64,000 bases of DNA from Pectinophora gossypiella (GCF_024362695.1 NC_065417.1:5387001-5451000), one strand, 5' to 3'. Shown: positions 35,701 to 50,700, numbered from the stretch's first letter. Notes: a model not told the origin generated them from the letters alone. A program made the numbers and translations.

Positions 35701-38700
35701 TCCTCCTGAACATGTTGAGTATGTGTGTATTTTGAACCCAGGCTTTTGAAATACATTGTCGCTTTGAGAGATACGGTACTATGGTAATCGTCAATGGTAG
35801 ACACATTTCGTTGCTGCTTTTAATGTGGGCCATCGGTAATTCAGAAACGGTTTTTCTTGCCAAAGAAAACTGCACATACCACGCTAGCCTTTGATCTTCG
35901 AGTGTTCCGTGAACTTTCCCGGCTATTCAATCTGATGCCGCTTTGCGTGGCTTGTGCGTCCTCCGTGTCCTTCCTGATACCGCTTGGCGTAGCTTGCGTA
36001 TCCTTATCTATGCGTGCTTTACTCATGTTTAACACGTTACACTGTTACTAGTACACCGACATCGCGTTAAATTTTAGAACATAGAACCTACAAACACCTA
36101 CTGTTTGTCAAAACCATGAATCCTTCGCGAATAAATTATTGATTTTGTTTTGATTAAAAAAATATTCAGAAGCCCCAGTACGGAAACTATTATTCTATCA
36201 GCATTTTGGCGTCGGAGGATCTCGTGTACATGATTGAATAGTGCTTATAAAACACTCATGCTCTGAATGATAAGCGGGAGAAATAATCTAAGAACATTAT
36301 CACATTTACATATTTTATCTGCGCGTATAACAGCGATTTTATTTAATAACACCATTGACATTTCTATCAGCTATTTAACGTCAAGTCGTGTCGTGTTGTT
36401 CGTGCTGCGTTTAGACATGACATGTCAATTACGTTGAAGCAGTAAAACAGCGGGAGGTTTTATGTGACAATATTTTTCAAACTTATCATTTTCAGAAATA
36501 GGCATTCTACGTATATACTTCAACAGGGAGTTGTGTGATGATTTTGCAGCAAATTAACGGGCCCGTTTAATTATTTAAAAACTCCTTAGTTCACGTGGTT
36601 CTAAGAACATAAAACCACCCAGTAACATCACACGCTTGGTAGGAATCCTACCTTCAATAGGATCGTAGCTTAAACTTCCCAAGCGAGAAAAGCGCTCCAA
36701 ATTAATCTAAATTCTCACACGTTACGTTTACGTTACGTTATGTTACGTTTTCAGTACAGTTACAAAGCAATTATTCAAATAATTAATTAAAAAACTTTAC
36801 AGTCAATGCAAATGCCAATAAGCTACAGGCAAAGCTAACAATAATGTTAGTCAGTTTACAATCAATTAAACAGTACATGAATCAGAACAAGCACTCGTAA
36901 AAATCGCTTAATTGCAATCCACCTCCATACAACCGACTACAGGAAATGTCACCTAATATTTCAGTTTTTAATAACGGGTAGGAATATGCCTAAATATTTC
37001 ATTATAATCATGCTCATTTTGACATTTGATTACTTACTGTAAATGATTTTAGAAATCGAATAATAAAAAAAAAACATTTTTGTCAAATCTTCAGATTAGG
37101 TAAGCAGACCCTGTGTAAAAATGGCATAAAGCTTGGGAGATGATGATGATGGACTGATTTTAAACATATTTCAACGATTCCAACATCTATCGGACGCAAT
37201 ACAAGTCGTCGATCTGGATAAATGAAAGACAAGGACAGCAAGTTCCGTCTTATCCTGGTTGAGTCCCGTATCCACAGGCTAGCTCGCTAGTACAAGTAGA
37301 CCGTGCTCTCCCCCCCCCCCCAACAAGCCTGGTGGCTTAAATTTAAACAAATAAAAAAATAAATAGATGGCCCGCTTACCTAACCTGAAGATTTGACAGG
37401 TCCGGTTTTTTACAGAAGCGACTGCCTGTCTTACCATCCAACCCGCGAAGGGAAAACCAGTAAAGGTTAGATCACATATCGCAATGTCAAGAAATATCAA
37501 ATAGCCTTTTAGACCCCCAATCTTATTATTTAACTGGGCACATTTTTCATTATCTGGGCACTTACCTCGATAGCGTTGGCGGAAAGCTCGTTGCTTGTGG
37601 GCTTGTACTTGGCCATGTCCTGCTCGAGGGCGATGAGACGAGCTGACGGCACCTCCTCCTTCTTCATGCCGAAGAACTCCAGGATTCTGGATGGAGGAAA
37701 TTATACCATCATTCATTTTGTCTCATATAAAGGACTTTTGTTTTTATAGCACTCACCCGTGCTTAGGAAATCTCACAAAGAAAATTAACCGAAAAAAAGA
37801 ATTCCCAATATTTTTTCTATTTTACTAGGTATTTTTTTATTTTAATTTTCTTTTGTCTATATTTAATTTTTGATTGCTAAATATACAGGGTGTAAGTGAC
37901 ATCGTAATGAATAGTGATGGAGATGGTTCTGTTCATGATTCTGAGTTAATATCAAGTAGAATTTTCTCATGAAATGTTATTACATGAGCCGTGTCAAGGT
38001 CTTTGGCTCAATAAGCCTCACACCATTAATGTAGTTGGTCATCAGATCTTTACATCAGAGAATCTCGTATGTCTGCCTTGTTTGCATTATTATGTTCTGC
38101 GAATGTGTCACACGTCTCTGGTTACATCGTTTGTCACAGATTTATTATGATGATGGAATGGCCGACTTAGGAATATCAACGACCACTTTCTTTAAAGATC
38201 TTCTGGGGCATAGAGCTCGACTGTAGAGAGGCCATATTTATGGGTTATACATCCATCTCCCCCCCATATTTTTATCGCCACTTTTATGAAGCCTTTTTAT
38301 ACAAATCTGAAATATATAAGAAGGGCAACAACAAACAAGTGTACTATATCTTCTGCCGAAGGGTGTCTGGAAGCGATCGCTTTTATCGATAAGGCCGCTC
38401 TTGCCCACCTTAGTAAAAGTTTGTGTGCAATATAGTGTTGTATTATTATTATAGAAGAGTAACAAATTACCTCTGGTGGTCATCCTCATCAGTGTCGATG
38501 GCAACTGTCATGATCTTGTCCTGGTAGGTCTTCGCCACGGGCTTCAGCTCCTCAATGTATTTCTCGAAGTCGCCATTTTTCTATAACAACAATAAGCTAG
38601 TTAGAATTGTTATTTAATATAGAATCAATACTTCGAAATCGTAAACCCAGCGAGTTACCTTTGGTATTTTTTACCAAAATACATACAGGAATGTCTTGTC

Positions 38701-41700
38701 GGAAAATTTATAAAAAATTTAGTGTCTTTTTTAATTATTTTCAGTTCCATATTTTTGCGACGGAAAATTACACTTTATTATAATAAATACTTTTTTCTTT
38801 CTTTCTATATCAACTCAGAATCATGGTCTGAATCATCCCCCTCAGTGTTCGTTACGTCACTAACACCCTGTATAATAAAGGTTAATACTACGTATAGAAC
38901 GGTAACTCCGTATAAATTGGTATCGGGCGCCGACCTCACCTAGTATTATGAGTCTTACTTTATTCTTTAAGCCGCTAAGGAGTTAGGAGAGAGCTAGAGA
39001 ACTATGTCTCGGTCGCACTTGCACGTTAGGCGGCACACGGTAAGAATGATATTTTTGTATTGAGTGTCCGGAGTGTGCCAAAGACTAAACCTATACACGC
39101 AGGTGGGACTTTCGACTGGTACCAGATTTTGTATGAAAATGCACCGCGGCGGATTTCTGCGTGAGTGAACGCGGGCATACAAACTCAGCATTACAAAAAA
39201 TGCAACTTTTACGTGCAGCGCGCTTTAACATATTAAGTACCAGACTAGAATTAGTCATGTGGTGTATGGACATTATTGTCACATTTTAAGAGTATTTTAG
39301 TCGTATCTGGCTACTTTCTGACAACTTAATGTTCGTCAAAATACTCAAAGTAACATTGATATTGTGATTAATGAGCAGTAAAATTGCATGTGTATTGAAA
39401 TTCAATATCAGACGGTAAGTCACACACACTCAGACAGATTACTAAGGCCTATAGATTCCATCGGTTCATAATACATAAGTAAATATTCATTTAGCGCTAC
39501 ATAGCGTATCACAGATGGTCTATAGGTATTCCATGCATGGTCTGAGGCAAAAGAAGTGGGTTGCATGCCGCGAAAATTTCATAGAAATGAGATCGATCAG
39601 GTTTTTCATCCGACATTCAGATCTCGCTTCGACTATCAAACGCATTCGTAAATTCAAATTCAAACAAATGAATGAAATGAACGCTGTTCGATATTCGAAT
39701 CGTGCACGAGGGTATTTTTCAATCGTTCGTCCTTAACTCACGTGCGAAAATATGTACCCGTATTATCTTGTAATCCGTATCATCCCGTATCAAGTTTTCA
39801 TACGTGAAATAGGTATATACTTTCGCACGCGAATCGGAAACGATCGATTAAAAAATACGTCTGTAAAATGGTCTGTCTGACATTTTCTTATTACACTGGT
39901 TACAGTAGCGATAATTAAATTCGACCTTGACATTTTCAAAAACATTGTAAAAATACAATAATAGTGACAGTAAATCCATTTGTCGCACACAATAAATTAT
40001 GATAAAGAGTGTCGTGTTACCTACTACTATGATTGTTACTCTATGGCGTTTCTTATCGCTCGAGCGCTCCGACGATAGGTATAGGTAAGTACCTACTTAA
40101 TAAAGGTGACGTGAAAAGTGTCGTATTCAATGGAATTGGTATTTTATGAGTTTGAAAACAAACCATTATTTATGACTTTACAAAGTAAACCTTTTCGATG
40201 TTATTCAATACTTATCTATTGATAACACTGATTTCGTTCGCTATCAATGTTAAATTAGTGTATTTTAAAATAGAGTGGAAACATTGATATCTTAGGATAG
40301 TATTGATAACAAAATGGTGGGGTTATTTATGTTACTTTACATTTTTATATAAATATAAAGTCAAAAATACAAAAATAGCTCGACCCACTACCCATTCATA
40401 CATAAAGTTTTAACGAGAGGAGACATAAGGAAGTTAGGAAGTTACACAAAGGTGAACGAACGATCGCTTTCGGTCGATCAACTATTTTTTGCGCTAGATG
40501 ACGACTAAAGTAAATAGTTATAGTTACCGTTGTATTATTAGCACTTACTTCGCGTTTACTGTTCCTAGAATTGTTAATAAGTGCAAAGTTGCTGGGAAAT
40601 ACAGCTAAGCGAATGAAAACAATAGACTGGTGAATTGACAAATTGAACTGTAGGTAGACGCCTACTCTTACTTATCTCTCAACTCAAGACAAAACAATGT
40701 TCATTTTCTTGCTAAAGGAGACTGGACTGAAATACGAACGAATGGCTTTTTAAATTTATTCTTTATCTTTTCATTTTAAACTCCACATAAAAGTAACACG
40801 GTAACAAATGGGTAGTTTCCTACGTCAAAGATAAATTATGAAATTCTGATTACTAAATAAAGACAGATCTAAAGATGACAAAAAACATTTTCTTTTTTCT
40901 ATTTAACATATTTATGAATTTTAATGAAGAAAAATGTAATAATAAGTGCGACATTTTGTCACGTTTTTCTATGACGTCATAGGTTGCTTTTTCATACAAA
41001 TTCCGTAGTAATTTAGTGTTTTGACGTTCAGTAAAAAGTAACTGATTTTACTAATTGGAAACTAACGTATTAACGCATGCCATGGCTTTAGGCGGCTCAA
41101 TAATAGTATCTCTGTCATATAAATAAAGTATGTATTCATGTGTTATGTCTGATTGTTGAAATTTAAGTTCTGTGAAATAAACTATATTTGATTTGATTTT
41201 GATAAATTGCTCAATAATAACATTATCATCAGACATCAGGGCTGCTGAGTTTGGCAACCCCCCCTCACAGTCCACACGACAGAAGAAGAACTATTAACTG
41301 TACATAGTCAAATGTTCGATCATATCCGTGTAACGGTAGAATATCGATCAAACGGTGACCTTAATAACTCATAAGTCGATGAAAAAAAATGGCGAACTTT
41401 TTGCACGAATCATTTCGATAGCAGTAAAACAACTCTGTATAGAACATGGCCCACAACGAGCGATTAAACGATGGGTACGTTGTCACTATGCGAAAGTGTT
41501 GTGTCAAACAAAATGATTACGGTCGTCTTGTGCATTATAACCTACAGGGCAAACAATCAAATATCGACTATGATGCAAGGAGATCCCTCCTTATCACAGG
41601 AAAGCTAAAAACCTTAGTATGATCGACTATTTATAAAAAAAAAACTTTTGTATGCAGTATCTCACGAAAATTAATGACAAAATTGCAGCGTACCACATAA

Positions 41701-44700
41701 AATATGCATTGCCGGTAAAGTGGGTATGGAATTTGAGAAGCAGTAGAGCTATCGTAGTTATCTGTTTGCAGGAGTAGTAGTAAAAGAGAGCGGGGTTGAA
41801 TCGGCGACAGCGGTTTTCATACAAAATGCGCGTTAGGGCTTTCAATATTTTTTATTGTATTCCGTGAAATCGCTAATCGCTCGTCGCTGACAGTTGGCTA
41901 GCAGCCTGTAACAGGCCAGTTAGATACTTTCGCAGACGCACCCATTGACCTTTGCATGTACGTAGATGTGAACTTTCACCGCTGCAGATAGTAGAGATTG
42001 GATTGTATGACCGTCGGTTATTTGGTATGCATGTGGTTACTATGTGAAAACGCAATTTTTACGCGGCATTAACGCGATAATGCACGGGTGTTTATGTGAG
42101 GTTTACGACTCGATTCATTGCCGGCATGATTACTTTTGAATTCGAGTTGATTAACCTCCGTTTCGAAGGCAGTTTAATTCCCGAATTTTATCATTATTCT
42201 TAAGTCTTTTATAGAGTAGTTCAGTAACAACTAACCCTAATAATAACCCTATTTGATAACGGAAATAAATAAGGAACTTTATCGATATGAATTATTTTAA
42301 GTTTTGCGACAGAAATTCCCGATTCTTGCAGACACCTAATTTTAAGTTATACCCGTCATTTTCTTATCCGCCAAAAAGGAAAGGGACGGATGATTGAAAA
42401 CTTTTAATTTTAAAATAAATGAATAAGTTAAACTATAAAATGATAATCGAGAAATAGAAGCCAGTCTATCATGATCAAAAATCATTCTATTTTTGTGACT
42501 TATTTTCGAATTTTATTTATGAATGATACAACCGCCTTTTGATGATGTCACAGGAGAGTATTTCTATACAAACTACAAAGAAAAAAGTATCTCATATGGC
42601 TAGGTCGTCAAGTAGCCTATTTTACACGTGTACTTTTCAGTTCGCTTACCTTGGACAGGAAGAGCAGGAGGTGGTACTTGATCTGTCCGCCGAAGATCTT
42701 GGAGGCGGTCTCGTGCGAGAACTCGACGATGTAGGGCATGCTGTTGACGAACACCCACTTCTTGACAGAGTCCTCGTCGAACGTCTCGCCGGTGTACTTG
42801 ACGCGGGGGTCCTCGAACTGTTGAATAAAGAATCGAGGTTATTTTTGAATTTGATTCGAAATTCAAAATGTTAAATTAAATTAATATTACTTTTGGCGCA
42901 ATTTTCTTTACAACACAACTAGGGACGCGTCGTCACGAAAATATCCCCAAAGTGGGAAAAACGCGCAAAAGGTATGTAAAAAGAACTTTATTACCTAGCC
43001 TTTATGCAGATAGGACCAGAAAGCAGAAATTATATATTATTAACGTAAACAATAAACAGGAGGCAAGAGGGAAACCACTGTCCTATTTTTCCCTAACAAG
43101 TAGCATGGAAAATGCTGCACCAACAAGAGCGTGGCTCTTAAATTGATGATGATGAAACAATAAACAAGCTATATACTTCCCACTGCTGGGCACAGCTCTC
43201 CCTTCAATCAACTGGAAGGGATATGGAGCATACTCCACGACGCTGCTCGACTGCGGGTTGTGGAGGTATTTTACGGCTAATAGGCGGGACCAACAACTTA
43301 ACGTGCCCTCCGAAGCACGGAATCATCTTACTTTTTCGGACAATCAGGTGATTCAAGCCTGCAATGTCCTTATCAAACAAAAGACGCACAATATGATTTC
43401 GATAATGTCCCCATCGTGATCGAACCCGGACCTCCAGATCGTGAACCTAGCGCTCTAACCAGTAGACCCACGATGGCTGGATACATTATTATTCATAATT
43501 ATTTATTATTAATTTAAATATTTTTATCTAAGTTACGTACCTAGTATAGATACGTATAATATGTATTGTCATGTATATTGTCTGGTTACTCGATAATAAT
43601 CCAAGTAATTTAACAAGGGGCAATGCCCTCAAAATTCTGTACCGTCGGTGAAAAGTAATACAAGTCCAAAATTCAAGTTTTGAGAAAATCGAGTTTAAAG
43701 TTAAAAATATTCTAGCTCGCGACTTATAAGGAATAATGGAACAGAAGTTAGATGTGTCGATAGGTGATGATGGAAGGTTTCTTTTCTAATATTTAGTTAT
43801 ATTTAGAACCTAAACAGAAATGGTAGAGGATCAAAATAAATTACATGTATCAGTTGACACCAACTTTTATATTGTGTAAATTGATACAAGTCTACTTATA
43901 CCTTTTTACACACATAACTATAAAAAAGTCATCGTTGATATATCATATTTCAATTATTAATTTTACAGTCTTATTCTACAAAAAACAAAATGTCTTGGAA
44001 GAAAGTTTATTTCATAATGTTGTAGAAAGGCAAAATTATATTTATTTTCTTTAAAAAGTAAAGAAACGTAACTTATATCAATTGACACAAACGATAAACT
44101 ATAACGAATTTGTGTCAAGTGGTTTAACATGACTTATTTTTTCGGTTTTATTGTGTAAAATGATACATGTTTTTACGAATTTCTAATAATAAATACATAT
44201 AAAGATGGTACACGTATATATAGTGTAAGGTGACGATAATAAGATATTTTTGTTATGATTTTACTCTCAAAACTCATAAATAACCGGTCAAAACCACCAC
44301 TGCTGCCCACTACAAACACATTTTGTCCACTACACTACGCCCCTAATCAAAACCACTTTTGGTTCATTTTTGCAGTCAAAATCTTACAAATTCAATTATG
44401 ATAATATTTCCACCCCTAACAAATGAAGGTAAGAGGAATCATATTAAGACTAGTCATTAGGAATGTTTCGGGCTAGCCTGGCAGTATGGCCTGGAGATAA
44501 AAGTGATGTACCTACGTACTTTTAAACCAAAATCACACAAACCGGTAAGTGTTACTTCTTTCTTGCTGAAACTATTTAAAAGATCACAACTCATTCCACA
44601 ATCAAAATCCCCTAAAGTAAAGTAAAATTCGATATTTCGAATTATCAAAATTCCCGGTCTAATGGTAGCCCGCAACATTGACAGAACGATAAACGGAGTC

Positions 44701-47700
44701 GAATCAATGTTGATGATGAGAATAGGTAGTGAAAATGAAGATCATTGGTTCACCTCCAAACCTATAGGTTACACAGGGCTATCCTCAGACCATGACCATG
44801 ACCACCATGGACCATGGTCTGTTATGGTTAAGCTAAATGAGCTCGTTTCCGCAAAACTCTACACGTAAGCACACGTGGGGGACTTTCCGCGTATCCTCGC
44901 GTATGGACCACTATTGTGAAGTGGGCAAACTTCCCACTATATTATCATCATCCTCCTGCCCTTATCTCACTCTAGGTGGGGTCGGCACAACATGTATGGG
45001 CAAATGTCCCATCTTCTTCTTCTTCTATCGTGTGGATTGTGAGGTGAATTACCAACCCCATCAACCCTGGTGTCAGGGTTATAACTGAGCCGCCATAGGC
45101 CCCTGACTTGACTCAATGAATACTCGAATGTCCCATATGTAATGTTATTTTAATGGGCTCAATTTTCCGCATAAACACAAGTGGTCCATTATGCGTGCTT
45201 TTATTGACTATGTAAGCCAACTAACTCCTTTCAGAAGCTCAAATACCTCCTGGGATTTTTACAAACTTTGTGACCTGGTTTAATTAAGGGGTTGTGCCCG
45301 TAGTGTTGCCAATTATTTATTCTAATCTAATCTATCCTACAAGATCCCACTGCTGGGCAAAGGCCTCCCCTTCCTCTTTCCATTTTTCACAGTCCTGTGC
45401 GTAATTCTCTCTTATGTAATCAAAATACAGAAAACAAATATTACTTGTGGTGCTCAAGAGTTCAGAGCAGTTATTCCCTTTATAAAAATGAGGAAGCTCG
45501 ACAAATTTACACCATTCAACGTGTTTGAGAAACTGGTAATCTTCTCTTGAGAAGATGTGGCAGATCCCGATGCTGCCGATGCCAAGCTGTCATCTACGGC
45601 TGTGTAGGTTCAAAAATACCACTACCGGCGCTTGCATAAAAGATCTAACCAGCGTGTATTGAATGGCTTGCATGTTAATTGGAGCTCGATAATATTTGGA
45701 GCCATTATTTCACGTCTACAACCTCCTTAGCAATGAAGGCAGCGTTCAATCTGCCACCGCTTAACCTGCATGTAATCAAGAAAACTATGTAAAACAGCTA
45801 TGCTTCGAGCTAAGGGAAGGAGACTAACGACAGTTATGACAAATCTCAAATACCTCTTGACTAACCCTGCCATGGTGATAACGACGCCATGATCAGGACC
45901 CACAACTTATTGAGGTGCTGTAATTAAGTACTACAAGGTGGTTATAGCAGAAAGAGAAAAAACACGGTTTGGTCTGAAGTACTAACTTAACCTATACCCA
46001 TTCGCAATGCGGATCAGATATGGTTTGCTGTGGTTCTAGACAAAATGTCTTCCCATAGACAGGTTTATGCGGAGGTCACCCTAGGATACACACTGGTGGC
46101 GCATGGAATCGAACTTGTATGTATCATTATACACGACACGTTATTGATATCTAAGATCGTATTTTCTGAAATATTTTGATATATATTAATTTATATTACT
46201 TTTCACGAAAAAATAAATTTGGTGTTTGATGTTACAACTAAAATTATATCATTAAACACGGACTGTGAGAATTCAAGGATTGCGTGTATTTTAATATATG
46301 TTGAGTTGCATTTACTTACACCAAAATATTTAGTGAAAATCTTCATTTCACTTTAATGCAAGTTAAGATGAATTATGTTACACGTGTTATAACAGCATGA
46401 ATCCTTCACAAACAGTACTTATATCACTAGACACAAAAATTATCTCCGTATTTATAATAGCTACAGTTACGAGAATTAGACAGAAAGAAAGAGAATTTTT
46501 TGAACATGAAGTGTGTGCTAATAACTCAAAAGTGATACAACTCGAGTTGTATTACTTTTCACCGACGGTACAGAATGTAAAACGTGAAACACATTCAAAG
46601 AGGTCAGACACCTAATTAGGAAAAAAACGACATTTGATTTTCAAAGTAAGATCGTATTCATAGGGAACTTTTACTGATATGCAACATTATATTCTGGTTA
46701 TATGTTATTTGTTTAGTTCTGCAACAATACTTCTAAATATAATTTGTAAACAGTTCTTAAAATAAATATTCAAGTAGAGAATCGATAGAATGCAGAGGCG
46801 GCTGAAGATGACCTATTTAGGGTCCCTTAGTGTAACAACAGTTTAAATTGGTTAATATAGTCATCTCTGGATATAATGGACATATGCACTTGCACAGGAT
46901 AAATCGCGATTCAAATGCGTTCTATATTAAATATTCAAATTCAAAAATATCTTTATTCAGTAGGTAACATAGTTACACTTTGAATCGTCAATTTTTACAT
47001 AACGAACGTCTCATCCGACTACAACTATTTGATACACGGTGAATAAGTTGTTTTTCTCATTATGTTTAATTAGTGAATGACGTCATAAGTCTAGCGAGCA
47101 AGCTGGTTTTGTACTTATAACTAAACCAAGTGAGACATACGTTTCAATAGATCATCGTAATTGTTATGCAAGTCGCATTTATACTCTTATCGTATCGAAG
47201 GATGTTCCGTATGTCCGTAACTTGGAGCAAATTCAAATTCAAAAATATCTTTATTCAGTAGGTAACATACCTAGTTACACTTTGAATCGTCATTTTTACA
47301 TAACAAACATCCCATCCGCCTAAAACTAAAGCAGCTTCTCAAGACCTGTATAGCCGGGGGAAAGCAGCTGTAAGAAAATCTTCGGCACAGGGGGCCTACC
47401 GGCTAATTCGCCGAACTTCGGCGACTTGAAAACGATTCAGATAAATCGAAGTTCGGCGTTTGGTACCGGGTAATTTCCGATGTTCATTGCAATCTGGATG
47501 AAAATCAATCCATAGATATTTTTTTTTTGGTTTGGTTTTCCCCGAAGGGTAAGGCAAAGGGAACTATGCCCATACAGCCATGTCTGACGTATTTTTTTTC
47601 TTGATGATTAATGAAATGATGAAAGGTGATGATGATGAAACCTAAGCCCCCACCCTCGGAGTAGACTCCTACTCCGAACCCCAAACGAATTAACTCAAAA

Positions 47701-50700
47701 GTCCGCATAAACTTTTGAGTTATGAAGCGGCTTCCTGACACGAAGCGAAAATAGGCAGATACACTTTGTTTATTGAATACTCCAATATAATAACACTCGC
47801 GAATGTCTTCCGACTAACTTAATAGGTTTAGGTTTAAAGAAATCTTTATTCTCAATAAGAATATAAATTCACTTACTTGAGAATTTAAAAACTAAGTATA
47901 CGTACAAAAGCATTTTGAGGGTATATGATAAATAAGAGCTACAATAACACATTTTTTTTTTTTTATTCGAATATGGCATAGCTTGCATCACCAGTGTATT
48001 CTGAGTTGAGACACTACTATCTAATAACTTAATGCGATCATTAACCACAAAACACCACTTCGTATTAATTATTTAGATTATTCAATGAAGAAAGCAACTG
48101 TCCCGTTCCCGCCTCCCGCCAAAAAGCCCAATCCATAGATAATAATAGACATAATAGAGGGGTGCATGATTGAACGAATGACTTTTGGTCTTGCGTTTCG
48201 TTGAGACATTTGGTAAACATTTAATATTTTATATCATTATGAAATTAAAAAATACAGACTAATTTTGTATGTTATTTTTATTAATTGATAATATTTTTAC
48301 TTAATCACTTTGTAAAGTCTTACAAATGTTTAAAACAAAAGGAAAATGCAACGACGGATTTTTCTTTTGCAACTGAAGTAATGAAACGGAAAAAAAAAAG
48401 AAAAATGACGTTATGTTATATCAGCTGACAGGCTTTTTGGCGGGAGGCGGGAACGGGACAGTTGCTTTCTTCATTGAATAATCTAAATAATTAATACGAA
48501 GTGGTGTTTTGTGGTTAATGATCGCATTAAGTTAGTCGGAAGACATTCGCGAGTGTTATTATATTGGAGTATTCAATAAACAAAGTGTATCTGCCTATTT
48601 TCGCTTCGTGTCAGGAAGCCGCTTCATAACTCAAAAGTTTATGCGGACTTTTGAGTTAATTCGTTTGGGGTTCGGAGTAGGAGTCTACTCCGAGGGTGGG
48701 GGCTTAGGTTTCATCATCATCACCTTTCATCATTTCATTAATCATCAAGAAAAAAAATACGTCAGACATGGCTGTATGGGCATAGTTCCCTTTGCCTTAC
48801 CCTTCGGGGAAAACCAAAAAAAAAAAAAAATATCAGCTGACATACTTGAATTCGCGCCGAATGCAACAGTTTTATCTTCTCAGAATTTATACAATAACAA
48901 CAATAACGAAAGAAATGTAAGTAAATTATTAATCTAGTAGTAGTAAGAAACAAGTCAAGAAAGAATAGTCACATAATGAACCTATTCATTGTTCAACAAC
49001 TTAAATAGTTTGTTGGAAACTTGTAAATGTATCTTTTTGTTTTTCTAGATCACCGATTTACTACCTACTAGATCTAGAGAGTCGGAGGCTAGACATGGAG
49101 GAGCGACTTGTTTCAGCAGTCGACAAGCTGGCTGGCTACAGCTGCTGAAGCTAATAGCAAGGCCGCGGATATGCAGAGTTGCTTCGGCTGCTGCTGGAGG
49201 AAGTTAGGTGAAGACCAATATAAGGTAATTTACTCAAACTTATTAAAAATTGTATGGAATTGGAGCAAGTAGGAGAAGTTTATAAGGATCACGACACTTG
49301 GTGGTCTGTCCTAACTGCCTACCCCGCCAGGGATGTAGCGTAAAGATTGTATGTATGTTATATACCCAAATTTACCTCCTTGATCAGCATATTTTACTCC
49401 ATACTATAGCAAGAATAAAGGCCAAAAATAAATATCCTTATACCTTTGTATGTGCTACTTTATTACATTCCAAAATATTTTCTTTACATTGTATTTCATT
49501 CCATTAGAGTCGGCTAGTGTTCCTAAACTTTTAATTCATGAAGGACCACTTTACAAAATTTCTGCCTTGCCGGGATCACCCAAATAAATAAAGTAATAAC
49601 TAAAGGATTATAACTAGTCTATAAAGACTATTACTAATGTACACGATAGACGTCATAAAAACTTTGTCATATTGTGACTGTTTATATTTCGCATGTATTT
49701 TATATGAATTAATGGATTTATTTATTACAGGTTAAAGAATAGCAGCATGTCGATTCTCAAGAACGAAGACACTAGAGAAACTAAGTTAAAATACTTAAGT
49801 AAAAACATATGTATTCAATAAACTTGTATGTAAATATTTAAGCTAAAGTATAAGTACTCCATTTATGTTATTTAAGTGAAGTTGTATTTAATTTAAATAC
49901 TTAAGTTTGGTCATGTTATTTAAGTGAGTTTGTCTAGGGGTAACATTAAAGTACATTAAAGACAAAGCAACTAGATATCATTTTTCCAAGAACTATTTTG
50001 AAACAAAAATAATATAGCATCACGCTTCTATTCCCGAAGGGGTAGGCAGAGGTGTATAGTATATGTATACACCCACTCCTATATTTAATTTAAATACTTA
50101 AGTTTGGTCATGTTATTTAAGTGAGTTTGTCTAGGGGTAACATTGAAGACAAAGCAACTAGATATCATTTTACCAAGAACTATTTTGAAACAAAAACAAT
50201 ATAGCATCACGCTTCTATTCCCGAAGGGGTAGGCAGAGGTGTATAGTATATTTATACACCCACTCCTTGCCAACTACTATCTAATAAAAAGATTTGTATA
50301 GGTGTATTGATGAAGATGTTCGATGCAATTAACTTATATTTCCATATTATAGTAAGAATTGGGAACAATATTATATTTGTAGTATGTTCTAATTGATTAC
50401 ATTTCTTTGATCCACCCGCAGGGCTTTTTTGACTATACTATTACACATTACAAATAGTCTAGTCCCCATAAGGCCCCGCAAGCTTGTATTTATACAAAAT
50501 AAATGGATTTATTTATTACAAGTTAAAGATAGATGGATAAACTACTTTATTAAGCACAATGGACACAAGATTAGAAAAATGTATCTACTTGAGAGATAGG
50601 TTGGTTAATGAGAGGGGTGCAATGAAACAAATTATGTAATAACACAAAATAAATAAATCTGCGTAATGAAAATAGTTTATTGGATGCCAATAAAGAAAGG

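Larger units (their letters stand above)
43634..46576. mobile_element. 2.9-kb segment bounded by 30-bp inverted repeats
   Basis: The left end (43634-43663) begins ATTCTGTACCGTCGGTGAAA. The right end (46547-46576) is its exact reverse complement over 30 bp. Further matching inverted pieces lie inside: gtgta(a/t)aatgatacat at 44152-44168 and, reversed, at 46119-46134. Gtgaaaagtaatata recurs near 46190. The flanks are AT-rich with ttga(c/t)ac motifs. The centre holds other repeats and a LINE scrap, and I found no transposase. No clear target duplication, so the superfamily is open. Confidence 0.6.

Noticed and set aside
47505..47741. 78-aa minus-strand ORF with FGVGVYSEGGGLGF-type sequence, repeated at 48608-48937 and partly at 32624-32812
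   Set aside because: It is repeated because the retroposon DNA is repeated. It has no coding signature, runs into the A-tail, and breaks in copy 1.
47506..48842. A single palindromic DNA transposon
   Set aside because: The two arms have different target duplications and separate poly(A) tails, so they are two retroposon insertions.
49885..50268. CRISPR-like or satellite array
   Set aside because: Only two units of about 190 bp. A plain tandem duplication.
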